DNA of 64,000 nt from Actinomycetota bacterium (lineage in GTDB: Bacteria; Actinomycetota; Thermoleophilia; Miltoncostaeales; Miltoncostaeaceae). The translations under genes and the position numbers were made by a program. The notes beneath the pieces were generated by a model. It was not told the origin of the DNA. It saw only the letters and a program-made list of their open reading frames with translations, and did not search any database. Where the stretch lies: contig VGCE01000009.1 in the NCBI GenBank assembly GCA_016870155.1, forward strand, positions 1 to 64,000, written 5' to 3'. Of this stretch, positions 34,122 through 46,278 are shown piece by piece (the first letter of the stretch is position 1; the number at the start of each line of letters is the position of its first letter).

Positions 34122-35393
34122 GTGAGCCAGACCTCCCCCGGCGACGATCCCCGAATCCCCGAGCGCCTGCGCCACCCGGTGCTGTGGATCGCCCTGGTCG
34201 CGGTGATCGTGGCGATACTCGCGTGGGTGGTGCTCACGGTGTCGGCCGACACCCGCGAAGATGGCCGGCAGGACGCCCTCGCCCCCTTCTACACCCCGCC
34301 CGCCGAACTGCCGCCAGGGCCGCCGGGCACCATCATCCGCACCGAGCCGCTTGGCGTGACGGTGCAGGGTGGGCGCGCGGCACGCGTGCTCTACAAGTCC
34401 CAGGATTCCGCTGGCAGGCCCACCGCCACCAGCGGCATGGTGTTCATCCCCAGCGGGCCGGTGCCCGCCGAGGGCGGGCGCACCGTGGTGGCCTGGGCGC
34501 ACGGCACCGTGGGGCTGGCCGACCGGTGCGCGCCGTCGCGCATCGACGCGCCCACGAAGAACATCCCCTGGGTGGAGCAGATGCTGGCCCGCGGCTGGGT
34601 GGTGACGGCCACCGACTACGCGGGGCTGGGCACGCCGGGAACGCCCGGGTTCCTGGTGTCGGGCGACGAGGCCCGTGACGTCATCAACTCGGTGCGCGCC
34701 GCGCGCAACGTGCCTGGTACCGATGCCTCGACCAGGTGGGTGTCGTGGGGCCACTCGCAGGGCGGCCACGCCGCGCTGGCGGCCGCCGACCTGTCCGCCG
34801 CCTATGCGCCCGAGCTCGATCTGAAGGCCATCGCCGCGGCCGCGCCCGCCGCCGACCTGCGGGGCCTGCTTGCGCTGCAGTGGAACCAGTCGGCCGCATG
34901 GGTGATCGGCGCCTACGTGGTGGGCACGTGGCCCACGGTGTATCCGGGGCTCGACGCCAACGACGTGCTCACGGCCAACGGCCAGAACCACTGGCAGGAG
35001 ATCCTCGGCGAATGCGTGAAGGGCGCGGCGCTCACGGCGATCGTGCGACAGGACCTGCTCGGGCAGGACTTCTTCGCGCAGAACCCCTGGGACGTCCCGG
35101 CCTGGCGCCGGCGCTTCATCCAGAACACCCCGCCGCCCACGCCCGCGGGCGTGCCGCTGATGATCGCCCAGAGCATCACCGACGACGTGGTGCTGCCCCG
35201 CACCACGGCAACGGTGATCGACCGCTGGTGCCGGGCAGGGGTGGGCATCGGCACGCTCTGGGTAAATGACGTGAGCCACATCACCACCGCCGAGGTGGTG
35301 GGGCCGTCGGTGGTGCAGTGGATCGGCCAGCGCCTTGCCGGTGAGCCCGCACCCGACGACTGCGGCGCGCCCACCCCGGTGCCGCCGCTTTAG
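34122..35393 (+). CDS. Membrane-anchored lipase/esterase (secretory-lipase-type alpha/beta hydrolase)
   Basis: 423 residues from GTG 34122. A single N-terminal helix (LWIALVAVIVAILAWVVLTV) anchors or exports it. AWAHGTVGLADRCAPS is typical of the LIP family of secretory lipases. The nucleophile is S212 in GHSQGG. Likely acid and base partners lie in the last third (VLPRTTATVIDRW and NDVSHITTAEVV, with H near 387). It probably hydrolyses extracytoplasmic esters. No close co-directional partner is present. Confidence 0.82.
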   Translation: MSQTSPGDDPRIPERLRHPVLWIALVAVIVAILAWVVLTVSADTREDGRQDALAPFYTPPAELPPGPPGTIIRTEPLGVTVQGGRAARVLYKSQDSAGRPTATSGMVFIPSGPVPAEGGRTVVAWAHGTVGLADRCAPSRIDAPTKNIPWVEQMLARGWVVTATDYAGLGTPGTPGFLVSGDEARDVINSVRAARNVPGTDASTRWVSWGHSQGGHAALAAADLSAAYAPELDLKAIAAAAPAADLRGLLALQWNQSAAWVIGAYVVGTWPTVYPGLDANDVLTANGQNHWQEILGECVKGAALTAIVRQDLLGQDFFAQNPWDVPAWRRRFIQNTPPPTPAGVPLMIAQSITDDVVLPRTTATVIDRWCRAGVGIGTLWVNDVSHITTAEVVGPSVVQWIGQRLAGEPAPDDCGAPTPVPPL

Positions 35394-35514
35394 ATCTGCG
35401 GGGCCCCGCTCTCGCGCCCCGGGAGACCACGAAGAGGCACCCGGCTGATGCTGGGCGCCTCCCCATGAGAACTGCATGTCACCCGTCGCGCAGAGCGCGC
35501 CGGGCAGGCCCTAC

Positions 35515-35715
35515 CTAATCGACTGGGCCGTCCTCGAGCGCCGCGCCCGGCTTCCCGGGGTTGATGATGAGGACGATGATGAGGGCGATCAGCGGCACGA
35601 ACACGGCCAGCAGTCCGAACCCCAGCACGCTGCGGTTCTTCGAGTTGGCGATGCTCATCGTGACGAAGATCAACGCGATATAGACGATGATGAAAATGAT
35701 GTAGAGGAAGATCAT
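35515..35715 (-). CDS. Small two-helix membrane protein
   Basis: 66 residues from ATG 35715: helix 1 IFLYIIFIIVYIALIFVTM, a short basic loop NSKNRS, helix 2 VLGFGLLAVFVPLIALIIVL, and a tail ending LEDGPVD. TATGGT ends 6 bases before the ATG. Longer in-frame extensions cross the divergent riboswitch and are rejected. The layout resembles PLDc_N-type or other actinobacterial small membrane proteins, but I cannot name it. Confidence 0.65.
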   Translation of the reverse strand: MIFLYIIFIIVYIALIFVTMSIANSKNRSVLGFGLLAVFVPLIALIIVLIINPGKPGAALEDGPVD

Positions 35716-35721
35716 GCGGCC

Positions 35722-35727
35722 ACCATA
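35722..35727 (-). promoter_or_regulatory. -10 hexamer TATGGT, leaderless start
   Basis: TATGGT on the minus strand ends 6 bases before the ATG at 35715. Confidence 0.5.
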
Positions 35728-35780
35728 CGCGTTCCCGCGGGCGCGTCCGGGGCATGCTGATACATTCCCTACACCGAACG

Positions 35781-35957
35781 CCCGCTGTGGGAGAGACCGG
35801 CTTCGAGCCGGCGCCGAAGGAGCAACCGCCCCGGAATCTCTCAGGCACAAAGGACCGTGGTGGGCGCGGTGACGCTGGAGAGAGGGTGCATCAGCACCCC
35901 GCCGATGGGGAAAGCCTCGTGACGAGGTGCATCTCTCAGGCAGATGGACAGCGGGGG
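35781..35957 (+). ncRNA. Tandem glycine riboswitch
   Basis: Two glycine aptamers in series. Aptamer 1 (about 35781-35860) has GGGAGAGACC, the core GCCGAAGGAGCAA, AATCTCTCAGGCA and AAGGACCG. Aptamer 2 (about 35873-35957) has GGAGAGAGGG, GCCGATGGGGAAAG, ATCTCTCAGGCAGATGGACAG. These match the gcvT-motif glycine riboswitch. It lies 28 bases before gcvP. In known cases glycine binding turns expression on so that excess glycine is degraded. TACATT (35761-35766) could be the -10 element. Confidence 0.93.
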
Positions 35958-35985
35958 CTCCGATCGCAGGCGAGCGAGGAGCACC

Positions 35986-38868
<2,883 letters not shown>

Positions 38869-38907
38869 CGGCCCACCTCGGCCCCACCAACCCGTCCCGG
38901 AGTACCC

Positions 38908-39669
38908 ATGCGCCGCCCTGTCTTCGTCCTCGTCGCCATCGCTGCCGCCGGTACCGCCCTCGCCGGCGCGTCGGCCGCCACTGCCCAGGTGCCACGGGTG
39001 GTCACCGCGCTCACCATCGCCGGCAACGGCCCGTTCGACATCCGCCAGGGCGGCAAGCTCACGGGCTTTGACATCCAGCTGGTCAACCAGGCTGCGACCA
39101 TCGCGGGCGTCAAGGACGTCACCTGGAAGGTCGTGACCTTCGACTCCCTGCTCGACCAGGTGCAGAACGGCGCGGCCATGATGGGCGCGTCGTCCATCAC
39201 CATCACCCCGCAGCGATCGGCGCAGGTGACCTTCGGCAGCCCCTACCTGCAGGCCAACATGGGCATCGTCACCCGGCGCGGCACCACGAGCATCACGAGC
39301 AAGGCGACGCTCAAGGGCCAGACCATCGGGGTGCTGGAGGGCAGTACCGCCGTACCGGTGGCGAAGGGGATCCAGGGGGCGAAGGTGCTGCAGTACACCA
39401 CCATGCCCGCCACCTACAAGGCGCTGCTCGACGCCAAGGTGAACGCCGTCATCAACGACTACGGGCAGTCGCGCTGGTACGTGAAGAACAACGCGAACAA
39501 GTTCCGCTACGCCGGCATCATCCCCGTGGACCAGCAGTACGGCCTGGCCTTCAACGACGACCAGGACGCCCTGCGCGTGGCCATGAACCGCGCGCTGGCG
39601 AAGATGAAGAAGAACGGCCAGTACCAGGCGCTGATCAAGAAGTGGGGCCTGGAGTCGCTGGCGCCCTAG
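38908..39669 (+). CDS. Periplasmic-type amino-acid-binding protein (SBP family 3), orphan
   Basis: 253 residues with a signal peptide (FVLVAIAAAGTALAGASAAT). The two-lobe family 3 pattern is clear: GKLTGFDIQLVNQAATIAGV, then DQVQNGAAMMGASSITITPQ, VTFGSPYLQANMGIVTRRGT and GIIPVDQQYGLAFNDDQDAL. It should bind a polar amino acid for an ABC importer, yet no permease or ATPase is nearby. There is no lipobox Cys. It follows gcvP at 39 bases and may share its transcript, which would put a glycine-responsive leader in front of an amino-acid binder (inference). Confidence 0.85.
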   Translation: MRRPVFVLVAIAAAGTALAGASAATAQVPRVVTALTIAGNGPFDIRQGGKLTGFDIQLVNQAATIAGVKDVTWKVVTFDSLLDQVQNGAAMMGASSITITPQRSAQVTFGSPYLQANMGIVTRRGTTSITSKATLKGQTIGVLEGSTAVPVAKGIQGAKVLQYTTMPATYKALLDAKVNAVINDYGQSRWYVKNNANKFRYAGIIPVDQQYGLAFNDDQDALRVAMNRALAKMKKNGQYQALIKKWGLESLAP

Positions 39670-40813
39670 GACGACGCCGCCCCCTCGCCCGCGCGCGGGC
39701 GAACGCCCGGCGGAAACCCCTGGAGCGGATGGGCATCTCGATGAAGCGGTACGACAGGGCCGCGATGGTGACTGTCACCACCACGTGCAGCAGCGACAGC
39801 CACCCTGCCGGCAGCGCCACGCCGTGCTCCGGGGCCAGCAGCGTGACCACCGGCAGGTGCCACAGGTAGATGCCGTACGACCGCGCGCCGACCCAGATGA
39901 GCGGCGCCAGCGAGAGCAGCCGCGCGACGGAGGTGCCCGGGTGGGCCGCTGAGATCACCAGCAGGCCCGCCGCCACCGCGATGATCGCGAACCCGCCTTG
40001 GTACAGCAGCGCCTGCCCCTGCGAGAAGCCCAGCAGCAGCCCGAGCGTGCCCACCAGCCCCACCACGCCCGCCAGCTCCACCAGCCCGCCGCGTAGCCCG
40101 GACAACCTCCATGCGGTGAACCGCGCGGGCGGCAGCGCGAGCGCCGCGATGATGCCGATGAGCAGCGCGATGGCCCGGGTGTCGGTGCCCAGGTAGATGC
40201 GCGCCCGCGACGCCCATGACTCGTCGAAGATCAGGAACGAAAGCGCCACCGACGCCGCGGCGCCCGCGATGGCCCCCGCCAGCAGGGTGCGCCGGCCCAG
40301 GCCGAACAGCATCATCACCGCGCCCATCACCAGCGGCCACACCAGGTAGAACTGCTCCTCCACCGCCAGCGACCACAGGTGCTCGTATGCGCCGCTACGG
40401 GCGCCGGGGCTCCATGGCACCCACGGCACGGCCACCACGTACCAGTTGGTCACGTACCCCAGGCCCGCCAGCAGCATGGTCTTCGTGCGGGTGACCAGCG
40501 ACCAGTCGACCAGTGCCATCCACGCTGCCGTGACCGCCAGCATCACCACGAGCGCGGGAATGAGCCGGCGGATGCGCCGCATCCAGAACGCACCCAGCCG
40601 GATGCGTCCCGTGCCCTCGGCCTCGGCCACGAGCAATGAGGTGATGAGGTAGCCCGACAGCACCAAGAACAGATCGACCCCGATGTACCCGCCGCCCAAC
40701 TGCGTGACGGGCAGGTGGAACATCACCACCGCGGCCACGGCGAGGGCGCGCACCCCGTCGAGGGCGGGCATGCGGGGAATCCCCGGCGGGCGGGAGATGG
40801 AACCCGGCGTCAC
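39635..40813 (-). CDS. Membrane acyltransferase, OafA/YrhL family (acyltransferase 3)
   Basis: 392 residues from GTG 40813, with TAGATT 6 bases upstream. LDGVRALAVAAVVMFHLP, with the catalytic His, and the Arg-rich loop FWMRRIRRLIPALVVM are the hallmarks of family 3 acyltransferases, which O-acylate surface glycans or peptidoglycan. EHLWSLAVEEQFYLVWPL is also conserved. There are about ten membrane helices and no C-terminal SGNH domain. Its 3' end overlaps the end of the convergent solute-binding gene by 35 bases, and a GGTGACTGTCACC palindrome lies in it at 39767-39779. Confidence 0.88.
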   Translation of the reverse strand: MTPGSISRPPGIPRMPALDGVRALAVAAVVMFHLPVTQLGGGYIGVDLFLVLSGYLITSLLVAEAEGTGRIRLGAFWMRRIRRLIPALVVMLAVTAAWMALVDWSLVTRTKTMLLAGLGYVTNWYVVAVPWVPWSPGARSGAYEHLWSLAVEEQFYLVWPLVMGAVMMLFGLGRRTLLAGAIAGAAASVALSFLIFDESWASRARIYLGTDTRAIALLIGIIAALALPPARFTAWRLSGLRGGLVELAGVVGLVGTLGLLLGFSQGQALLYQGGFAIIAVAAGLLVISAAHPGTSVARLLSLAPLIWVGARSYGIYLWHLPVVTLLAPEHGVALPAGWLSLLHVVVTVTIAALSYRFIEMPIRSRGFRRAFARARARGRRRPRAPATPGPTS

Positions 40814-40819
40814 TGGTTC

Positions 40820-40825
40820 AATCTA
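40820..40825 (-). promoter_or_regulatory. -10 hexamer TAGATT, leaderless start
   Basis: TAGATT on the minus strand ends 6 bases before the GTG at 40813. Confidence 0.55.
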
Positions 40826-40866
40826 CGCCGGGTGTAGCGTTGCGGCAGCACCCGCTGGAGGAATGC

Positions 40867-42336
40867 GTGCCGCGCCCCGCAATCTGCCTCGCCCTCGCCG
40901 CCGCCGTGCTCACGGCCACTGCCACCTGCACCAACGCCCAGGCCACCAAGGTCGCCGTCAACCCCGAGTTGGTGAACCCGGTGATCGCGAGCGCGGCGAT
41001 CGCCGCGGGGCAGATCTCCCCCATTCCGGACCCCTCCGGCAGGGTGCCGCCCCCCATCGTGCCGGACTACTGGAACGTCTCGTCCGGCGCGTTCCCCATC
41101 GCTGTGACGCCCCCGTCATCGCCGTTGGAGATCGAGATCGCGGACGTCGACCTGCGCATGTCCGTCCTCTACGTCACCGACCAAGCCGCGAAGGCGATCC
41201 TCGCCAACTCTACCTACATGCGCAACCTGCCTTGGCTGTTCCGCCAGGAGCCCTCGAGCTCCGCGGGCGACGCCGCGCTCGGCGGCAACGGCACGCAGCG
41301 CATGTGGAAGATCAGCGGGTCCGCGCTGGCCGCGAAGCCCACCGCCGCGGCCATAGCCACCATGTTGAGGGCCGCCGTCGACCGCAAGTGCGTCACGCCC
41401 GCGGGGGTGAACACCTGCGGTGCGAACCTCGTAGGCGTCGACGAGATCGGGGCGTCGTTCGGCACCGCGCCCGGCGAGAGTGACGCGGGCTCGCCCGGCG
41501 CCCTGCTGAGGGAGGCCATGACCTCACTCGCCAAGCAGGAGTTCAGCCCCGGGGTGTCCTACGCCAACCGCGTGCACTTCTACCTGGCCCCGGGGGTCAT
41601 CACGTCGATCTCGGCAGGCCTCGGGCCCAAGCGCACCCTCGGCGCCAACGGCAAGGAGATGCGCCGCGACTACTCGCAGGTGATGTCGGCGATGTCGCGG
41701 GCCGGCGGCGTGTGGCTCGAGATGTACCACTACCCGGGCCGCGGCAAGCCGCGCACGCCGTTCACCGGCGCCGAGTGGCGCGACGTGCCCACCCGCGTCG
41801 CCACCTTCCTGAAGGACCGCACCACCGGGTCGCGCGACCCGCTCAACTACATGCACTTCGTGCTCACCGACACGCCGGGGGCTCCCCCGCCCTCGCCGGA
41901 GCCGTGCCGGGCGTCGGTGAGCGCGGGCGCGTCGTCCAACTCCGTGGTGGCGGACCCCGACAACATCCTCAATCCGCTGCCCGAGTGCCCGTCCGCCCCT
42001 CCGCCGCCGTGCCCCGTGCTTCAGCCGAAGGTGGGCGGCGCCGGGTCGACGTCGCGGGAGGCCCGCGAGACCAGCATCCTGCCGGGCCTCCTCGGGCCCG
42101 GCAACCGCATCCTGAGCTACGCGCAGTCGTCGCTGTTCAGCGTCTCCATTTTCCGGCCCATCAACCTCGCGGTGCTGGCTCCTGACGACTCGGGCATGAC
42201 CTGCCAGTGGAAGCGGGCCCAGGGCAGCACGGTCAACACGCGCATCCTCGCCAACGGCCCCGCGGCCTTCAAGGTGACGGGAACGGAGGCCGAGATCTTC
42301 GGCCAGCAGTTCCGTCAGTTCTTCATCGTCGGCTAG
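40867..42336 (+). CDS. Secreted protein of unknown function
   Basis: 489 residues from GTG 40867, preceded by GGAGGA. A signal peptide (AICLALAAAVLTATATC) precedes a mature protein of mixed alpha/beta character. Segments include SYANRVHFYLAPGVITSISA, RAGGVWLEMYHYPGRGKPRT and HFVLTDTPGAPPPSP. A Pro/Cys-rich linker (LPECPSAPPPPCPVLQPKVG) occupies residues ~385-405. The patterns VWLEMYH and EWRDVPTRVATF recall glycosidase-like or TIM-barrel folds, but no catalytic pair can be assigned. It converges on the NorD-like gene. Confidence 0.65.
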   Translation: MPRPAICLALAAAVLTATATCTNAQATKVAVNPELVNPVIASAAIAAGQISPIPDPSGRVPPPIVPDYWNVSSGAFPIAVTPPSSPLEIEIADVDLRMSVLYVTDQAAKAILANSTYMRNLPWLFRQEPSSSAGDAALGGNGTQRMWKISGSALAAKPTAAAIATMLRAAVDRKCVTPAGVNTCGANLVGVDEIGASFGTAPGESDAGSPGALLREAMTSLAKQEFSPGVSYANRVHFYLAPGVITSISAGLGPKRTLGANGKEMRRDYSQVMSAMSRAGGVWLEMYHYPGRGKPRTPFTGAEWRDVPTRVATFLKDRTTGSRDPLNYMHFVLTDTPGAPPPSPEPCRASVSAGASSNSVVADPDNILNPLPECPSAPPPPCPVLQPKVGGAGSTSREARETSILPGLLGPGNRILSYAQSSLFSVSIFRPINLAVLAPDDSGMTCQWKRAQGSTVNTRILANGPAAFKVTGTEAEIFGQQFRQFFIVG

Positions 42337-42342
42337 GTGGTC

Positions 42343-42370
42343 AGCCGGCAGTGTCCTGAAACTGTCGGCT
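42343..42370. terminator. Bidirectional hairpin terminator
   Basis: AGCCGGCAGT (42343-42352) pairs with ACTGTCGGCT (42361-42370), a 10-bp stem with one G-U pair and an 8-base loop, between two convergent genes. The sequence GGCTAGGTGGTCAGCC, which contains the stop of each gene, appears at 42331-42346 and again at 42414-42429. Confidence 0.5.
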
Positions 42371-42415
42371 GACGGCCTCCGATCACCAGCGATGCGCTGT
42401 GCGCATCAAACGAGG

Positions 42416-44269
42416 CTAGGTGGTCAGCCTCCGGTATAGCTGAGGAAGCTTCTGCGGCAGCGTGCGGACGTCGTCGATCACCACGAAGTTGGCGTCCGAG
42501 TACATCTGCGGCAGGTAGTCCGCGCCCTCCTGGTCCACGGTCACGCAGAAGAGGTGGATCTTCTCGCGACGCGCCTCGCGCAAGGCCATCTGGGTGTCGG
42601 CCTGCGCGTAGGCGTTGTCCTGGTAGGTGTCTGAGTCGTAAGGGCGGCCGTCGGTGAGCAGGATCATCAGCTTGACGCTGCTGTCCACGCCCATGAGGCG
42701 CTTGGTGGCGTGGCGGATCGCCGGGCCCATGCGGGTCTTGCTGCGGCCGTAGATGCCGCCGATGCGCCAGCGCACGCGGTCGTCGTAGCGCTCGCCGATC
42801 TCCTTCACGGTGTAGAACTGCGCGTCGTCGCGGCCGTTGCCCGAGAAGCCGTAGATGGCGTACTCGTCGCGGATAGCCTCGAGTGCCTCGCACATCAGGA
42901 TGAGGCCCTCCTTCTCGATGTCGATGATGCGCTTGCGGCCATCGATCTTGCGGTCGGTTGACGACGACATGTCCACGAGGAACGCCGTAGTGACGTCGCG
43001 GTCCTTCTTGTCGCGCTTGATGTACACGCGGTCGGTGGGCGTGATCTTGGCGCGCCGGTCCACCACATGCTCCACCAGGCCATCCAGGTCGAGGTCGTCG
43101 CCCTCGGCCTGGAACCTCATCTTGCGCATGCGCTCGGGGCGCATGAGCTGGAAGTTCCTGCGGATCTGCGTGACCACGCCGCCGTACTCGTGGAACACCG
43201 CGGCCACGAATGCCGGCACCTCGCGGGTGGCGCGCGTCTCGCGCAGCGTGCACCACGACGGCCGGTAGTCCTCGATGCGGTGGTCCCACTCGTCGTACAT
43301 GAAGACCTGTTCGCCGAGGTCCTCCTCCTCGGGCTCATCGCCCTGCCCCACCTCGGGCCCGGCGCCCTCGGGGGTCATGCCGCCGGCGGAGTCGGGGGTC
43401 TCCTCGCCCTCGGCGTCGCTGCCCCGGCCGCTCTCCTCGATCTCGGCCTCGGCCTCGGCCTTCTGCGCGACGGCGTCCTCGTCCATCTGGCCCTCGGACA
43501 CCTGCTGCGACTGCATGACATTGTCGGCGGCCTCCATCGACTCCGCCTCGACCTCCTCGCTCGTGTCGCCATCCTTCTCGGCGTCGCCCTCGGCCCCCTC
43601 GGCCTCGATCTGGTTCATGGCGTTGCTCTCGGGCTGCACGAGCTCCTCCATGACGGGCGGCACGAAGGGCGGCATCTCCATGGGCTCGTACTCATCCAGC
43701 GGGTTGAAGTCGACGTCGCCGGTCTCCTGCTCGCCTTCGGCCTGCTCGGGCTTCCGGGCCTGCTGGTTCATGGCGTCGTCCGAGAACGGCTCGGTGATGC
43801 CGCGGCGTCCGGCCTGCATCACCTCGTCGATCATCGAGTAGATGCGGGCGGTCACGCGGGCGGTGTCGCCCACGGTGGCGCCCTCGGCCTCGACCTCGGG
43901 CAGCATCGCGATGGCGCCCTCGCTGGCCTCGCGCACGTGCGCCGGCATGTCGTCGAACGGCGGCTCGCCGTCCATGGTGGACACCATGAGGGCGTCGATT
44001 ACCTGCCCCACCTCGGGCAGGTCGGCCGGCGACGTGCCCATCTCCTCGCGGCGCAGCAGCGTCTGCTCCTGGATGAGGTCCATGTCGCGGCGGATGCCCG
44101 GGTACTGGCGCCGGATCAGCGCCTCGATGCGCTGGCCCTCCACGATGTTGAAGATGTCACGTGCCAGCGCCGACGACGGGAACAGCGCGTAGAACCTGGT
44201 GAGGTCGCTCTGGCGCCGCCATTCGGCCTCCACCGGCGCTGCGGGGAACGGGCTCTCCTTGGTGCTCAT
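42416..44269 (-). CDS. VWA-domain protein, C-terminal part of a split NorD/CbbO-like activator
   Basis: 617 residues, overlapping the upstream gene by 4 bases. The C-terminal von Willebrand A domain (residues ~430-617) has the metal-binding MIDAS DMSSS in AFLVDMSSSTDRK. The middle (~190-340) is an acidic linker rich in Glu/Asp/Gly. The N-terminal part is helical. With a NorQ/CbbQ ATPase, such proteins insert or remodel metal cofactors in nitric oxide reductase or Rubisco. The segment normally preceding the linker in NorD is found at the end of the neighbouring gene 44266, so this is one half of the usual protein. Confidence 0.78.
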   Translation of the reverse strand: MSTKESPFPAAPVEAEWRRQSDLTRFYALFPSSALARDIFNIVEGQRIEALIRRQYPGIRRDMDLIQEQTLLRREEMGTSPADLPEVGQVIDALMVSTMDGEPPFDDMPAHVREASEGAIAMLPEVEAEGATVGDTARVTARIYSMIDEVMQAGRRGITEPFSDDAMNQQARKPEQAEGEQETGDVDFNPLDEYEPMEMPPFVPPVMEELVQPESNAMNQIEAEGAEGDAEKDGDTSEEVEAESMEAADNVMQSQQVSEGQMDEDAVAQKAEAEAEIEESGRGSDAEGEETPDSAGGMTPEGAGPEVGQGDEPEEEDLGEQVFMYDEWDHRIEDYRPSWCTLRETRATREVPAFVAAVFHEYGGVVTQIRRNFQLMRPERMRKMRFQAEGDDLDLDGLVEHVVDRRAKITPTDRVYIKRDKKDRDVTTAFLVDMSSSTDRKIDGRKRIIDIEKEGLILMCEALEAIRDEYAIYGFSGNGRDDAQFYTVKEIGERYDDRVRWRIGGIYGRSKTRMGPAIRHATKRLMGVDSSVKLMILLTDGRPYDSDTYQDNAYAQADTQMALREARREKIHLFCVTVDQEGADYLPQMYSDANFVVIDDVRTLPQKLPQLYRRLTT

Positions 44270-45360
44270 GCCGCCCCCGGTCCGTACTTGGTGGTGAGAT
44301 CCTCGACGGTGTCCGGGATCTCATCGAGGGTGAAGCGGTACGTGCCGAACTCGATGCGCGCGGCGCCGTGCGCCGCCGCCACCTTGTAGGCCACGAAGTT
44401 CCGGTCGTCGTCCTCGAAGAAGCGCATGTCGGACGGGAGGATTATGTGCTCGGGCCCGAACCGGTCGACCGCGTCCATCTCGTCGGTGCCGCGCACCGCC
44501 ACGTCGCGTCCCGACAGCGCCGTGGCGTATAGCTTGAGCACGCGGGCCACCTGGCGAAGCGCCAGGCCCTCGCGCAGCTCTTCCAGCACCTCGAGCGAGT
44601 ACTTCGAGCCCATGCGGAAGTACCCGCGGCCCACTTCCTTGTTCTTCTCGAGCACGTCGAGGCCGCGGCGCACCCACTCGGCCGCGCCGTCGTGCGACAC
44701 CCGCTCGCCGTTGAGCAGGTCGAGCATTGTGTTGGCGGCCTCCAGCGCGGCCTCGGGATCGGCAGCGGCCACCAGGCGCACCTCGTGCATGTAGCAGTCG
44801 CGGTGCTTGGGGCGCAGCCGGGCCAGGATCGGCGGCAGCGCGGCCGCCAGCTCCTGCGCGTGCTTGCGGCGCCGCTCATCGCGACGATCGCGCGCGGCCA
44901 GCAGCGACTTCAGCTCGGTGGCGCGCTGCTGCTTGGGCTCGATCTCGCGCAACTCGCGCTCGAGGTCCTCGAGCTCGGCGGCGTAGGCCTGCGTCTCCTT
45001 GTCGTCGGGCGGGCCCACAGTGGCCTCGCTGACGATCGCCACGTAGGCCTCGGTGATGGCGGGGTCGGGCGCGTGATAGAGATCGGGAAGTTGCTTGGCC
45101 ACCTCCACGCCGGACTTCCACCCCACCTCGGCGATAACGCGCACCTGGTCGAGGTAGCGCTCGATGGCCTCGTCGTCGTGATCCTGGAACAGCCGCGGCA
45201 GCTGACGCGCGACCTCCACGCCCAGCTGGTACTTCAGGTCGGAGATCTCCTGGACCAGGCGCAGGTAGTCCTCGCGCCTCTCCTCGGGCACGGAGGCGAG
45301 CATGTCGCGTCCCACGTACATGCCGACGTTGCCGGCGGCCCCTCCGCCCTGGGTGGACAC
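44266..45360 (-). CDS. N-terminal part of a split NorD/CbbO-like protein
   Basis: 364 residues. The first ~250 are helical repeats (YLRLVQEISDLKYQLGVEVA, ILARLRPKHRDCYMHEVRLV). The end carries a box typical of NorD-type proteins just before the acidic linker: HIILPSDMRFFEDDDRNFVA, then YKVAAAHGAARIEFGTYRF. In standard NorD/CbbO these continue into the VWA region; here a stop and a 4-base overlap with the gene at 42416 separate them. The first half is therefore made as its own subunit. It starts 10 bases after the ATPase gene. Confidence 0.7.
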   Translation of the reverse strand: MSTQGGGAAGNVGMYVGRDMLASVPEERREDYLRLVQEISDLKYQLGVEVARQLPRLFQDHDDEAIERYLDQVRVIAEVGWKSGVEVAKQLPDLYHAPDPAITEAYVAIVSEATVGPPDDKETQAYAAELEDLERELREIEPKQQRATELKSLLAARDRRDERRRKHAQELAAALPPILARLRPKHRDCYMHEVRLVAAADPEAALEAANTMLDLLNGERVSHDGAAEWVRRGLDVLEKNKEVGRGYFRMGSKYSLEVLEELREGLALRQVARVLKLYATALSGRDVAVRGTDEMDAVDRFGPEHIILPSDMRFFEDDDRNFVAYKVAAAHGAARIEFGTYRFTLDEIPDTVEDLTTKYGPGAA

Positions 45361-45370
45361 GCGCCGGTTC

Positions 45371-46183
45371 CTAAAACTGGGTGTTGACGAGCTCGAGGAT
45401 CGAGCGCTGCATCTCGAGGTCGTCGGTGATCGGCCGGCAGATGGTGGCCTCGCAGGCCGCCAGCGGCTCGACGCCGCCCTCGATCAGCTGCCCGGCATAC
45501 ACAAGCAAGCGCGTGGAAACGCCCTCCTCGAGGCCGTGGGTGCGCAGGTTGCGCACCTTCTCGGCCACCTTCACGAGCCGCTCGGCCACGTCGCCCTCCA
45601 CCCCGGACTCCTGCTTGACGATCTCCTCCTCGAGGGCGGCCTCGGGGTAGTCGAACTCCAGGGCTACGAAGCGCTGCTTGGTGGAGTGCTTGAGGTCCTT
45701 CAGCACGGACTGGTAGCCGGGGTTGTACGAGATGACCAACTGGAAGTCGAGCGGCGCCTGCACCACCTCGCCCTTCTTCTCCAGCGGCAGGATGCGGCGG
45801 TCGTCGGTGAGGGGGTGGATGACCACGGTGGTGTCCTTGCGGGCCTCCACGATCTCGTCGAGGTAGGCGATTCCGCCGGCCTTCACTGCGGTGGTGAGGG
45901 GACCGTCCTGCCACACGGTCTCGTCGCCGCGCAGGGTGTACTTACCCACCAGGTCGGAGGCCGTGAGGTCCTCGTGGCAGCCCACGGTCACGAGCGTGCG
46001 CCCGAGCTTCCAGCTCATGTGCTCCACGAAGCGGGTCTTTCCGCAGCCCGTGGGGCCCTTGAGCATCACGGGCAGGTGCGCCTCGTAGGCGGCCGTGAAC
46101 AGCTCGACTTCGTTGCCGACCGGGAGGTAGTACGGCTCCTCCTCCAGGCGGTAGTCCTCCATCTTCTGGGTCTCGACCGCCAT
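45371..46183 (-). CDS. MoxR-type AAA+ ATPase, NorQ/CbbQ-like
   Basis: 270 residues with AAGGAG upstream. Walker A is GPTGCGKT (residues 43-50), Walker B IAYLDEI, and later come [13 protein letters not shown] and [11 protein letters not shown], as in CbbQ/NorQ. These ATPases form hexamers that, together with a VWA partner, activate metalloenzymes. It is the first gene of the trio with the two split NorD-like halves. The target enzyme (no Rubisco, norB or CO dehydrogenase is visible) is not in the window. Confidence 0.88.
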   Translation of the reverse strand: MAVETQKMEDYRLEEEPYYLPVGNEVELFTAAYEAHLPVMLKGPTGCGKTRFVEHMSWKLGRTLVTVGCHEDLTASDLVGKYTLRGDETVWQDGPLTTAVKAGGIAYLDEIVEARKDTTVVIHPLTDDRRILPLEKKGEVVQAPLDFQLVISYNPGYQSVLKDLKHSTKQRFVALEFDYPEAALEEEIVKQESGVEGDVAERLVKVAEKVRNLRTHGLEEGVSTRLLVYAGQLIEGGVEPLAACEATICRPITDDLEMQRSILELVNTQF

Positions 46184-46278
46184 GTGCTCGGCACTCCTTG
46201 GTTCGAGTGATTCGTTGCGAAGTGGCCGATAAGCCTACAGCGCCGCGGGGGTCCGGCCCACCCCCGTCGGTCACGGTC

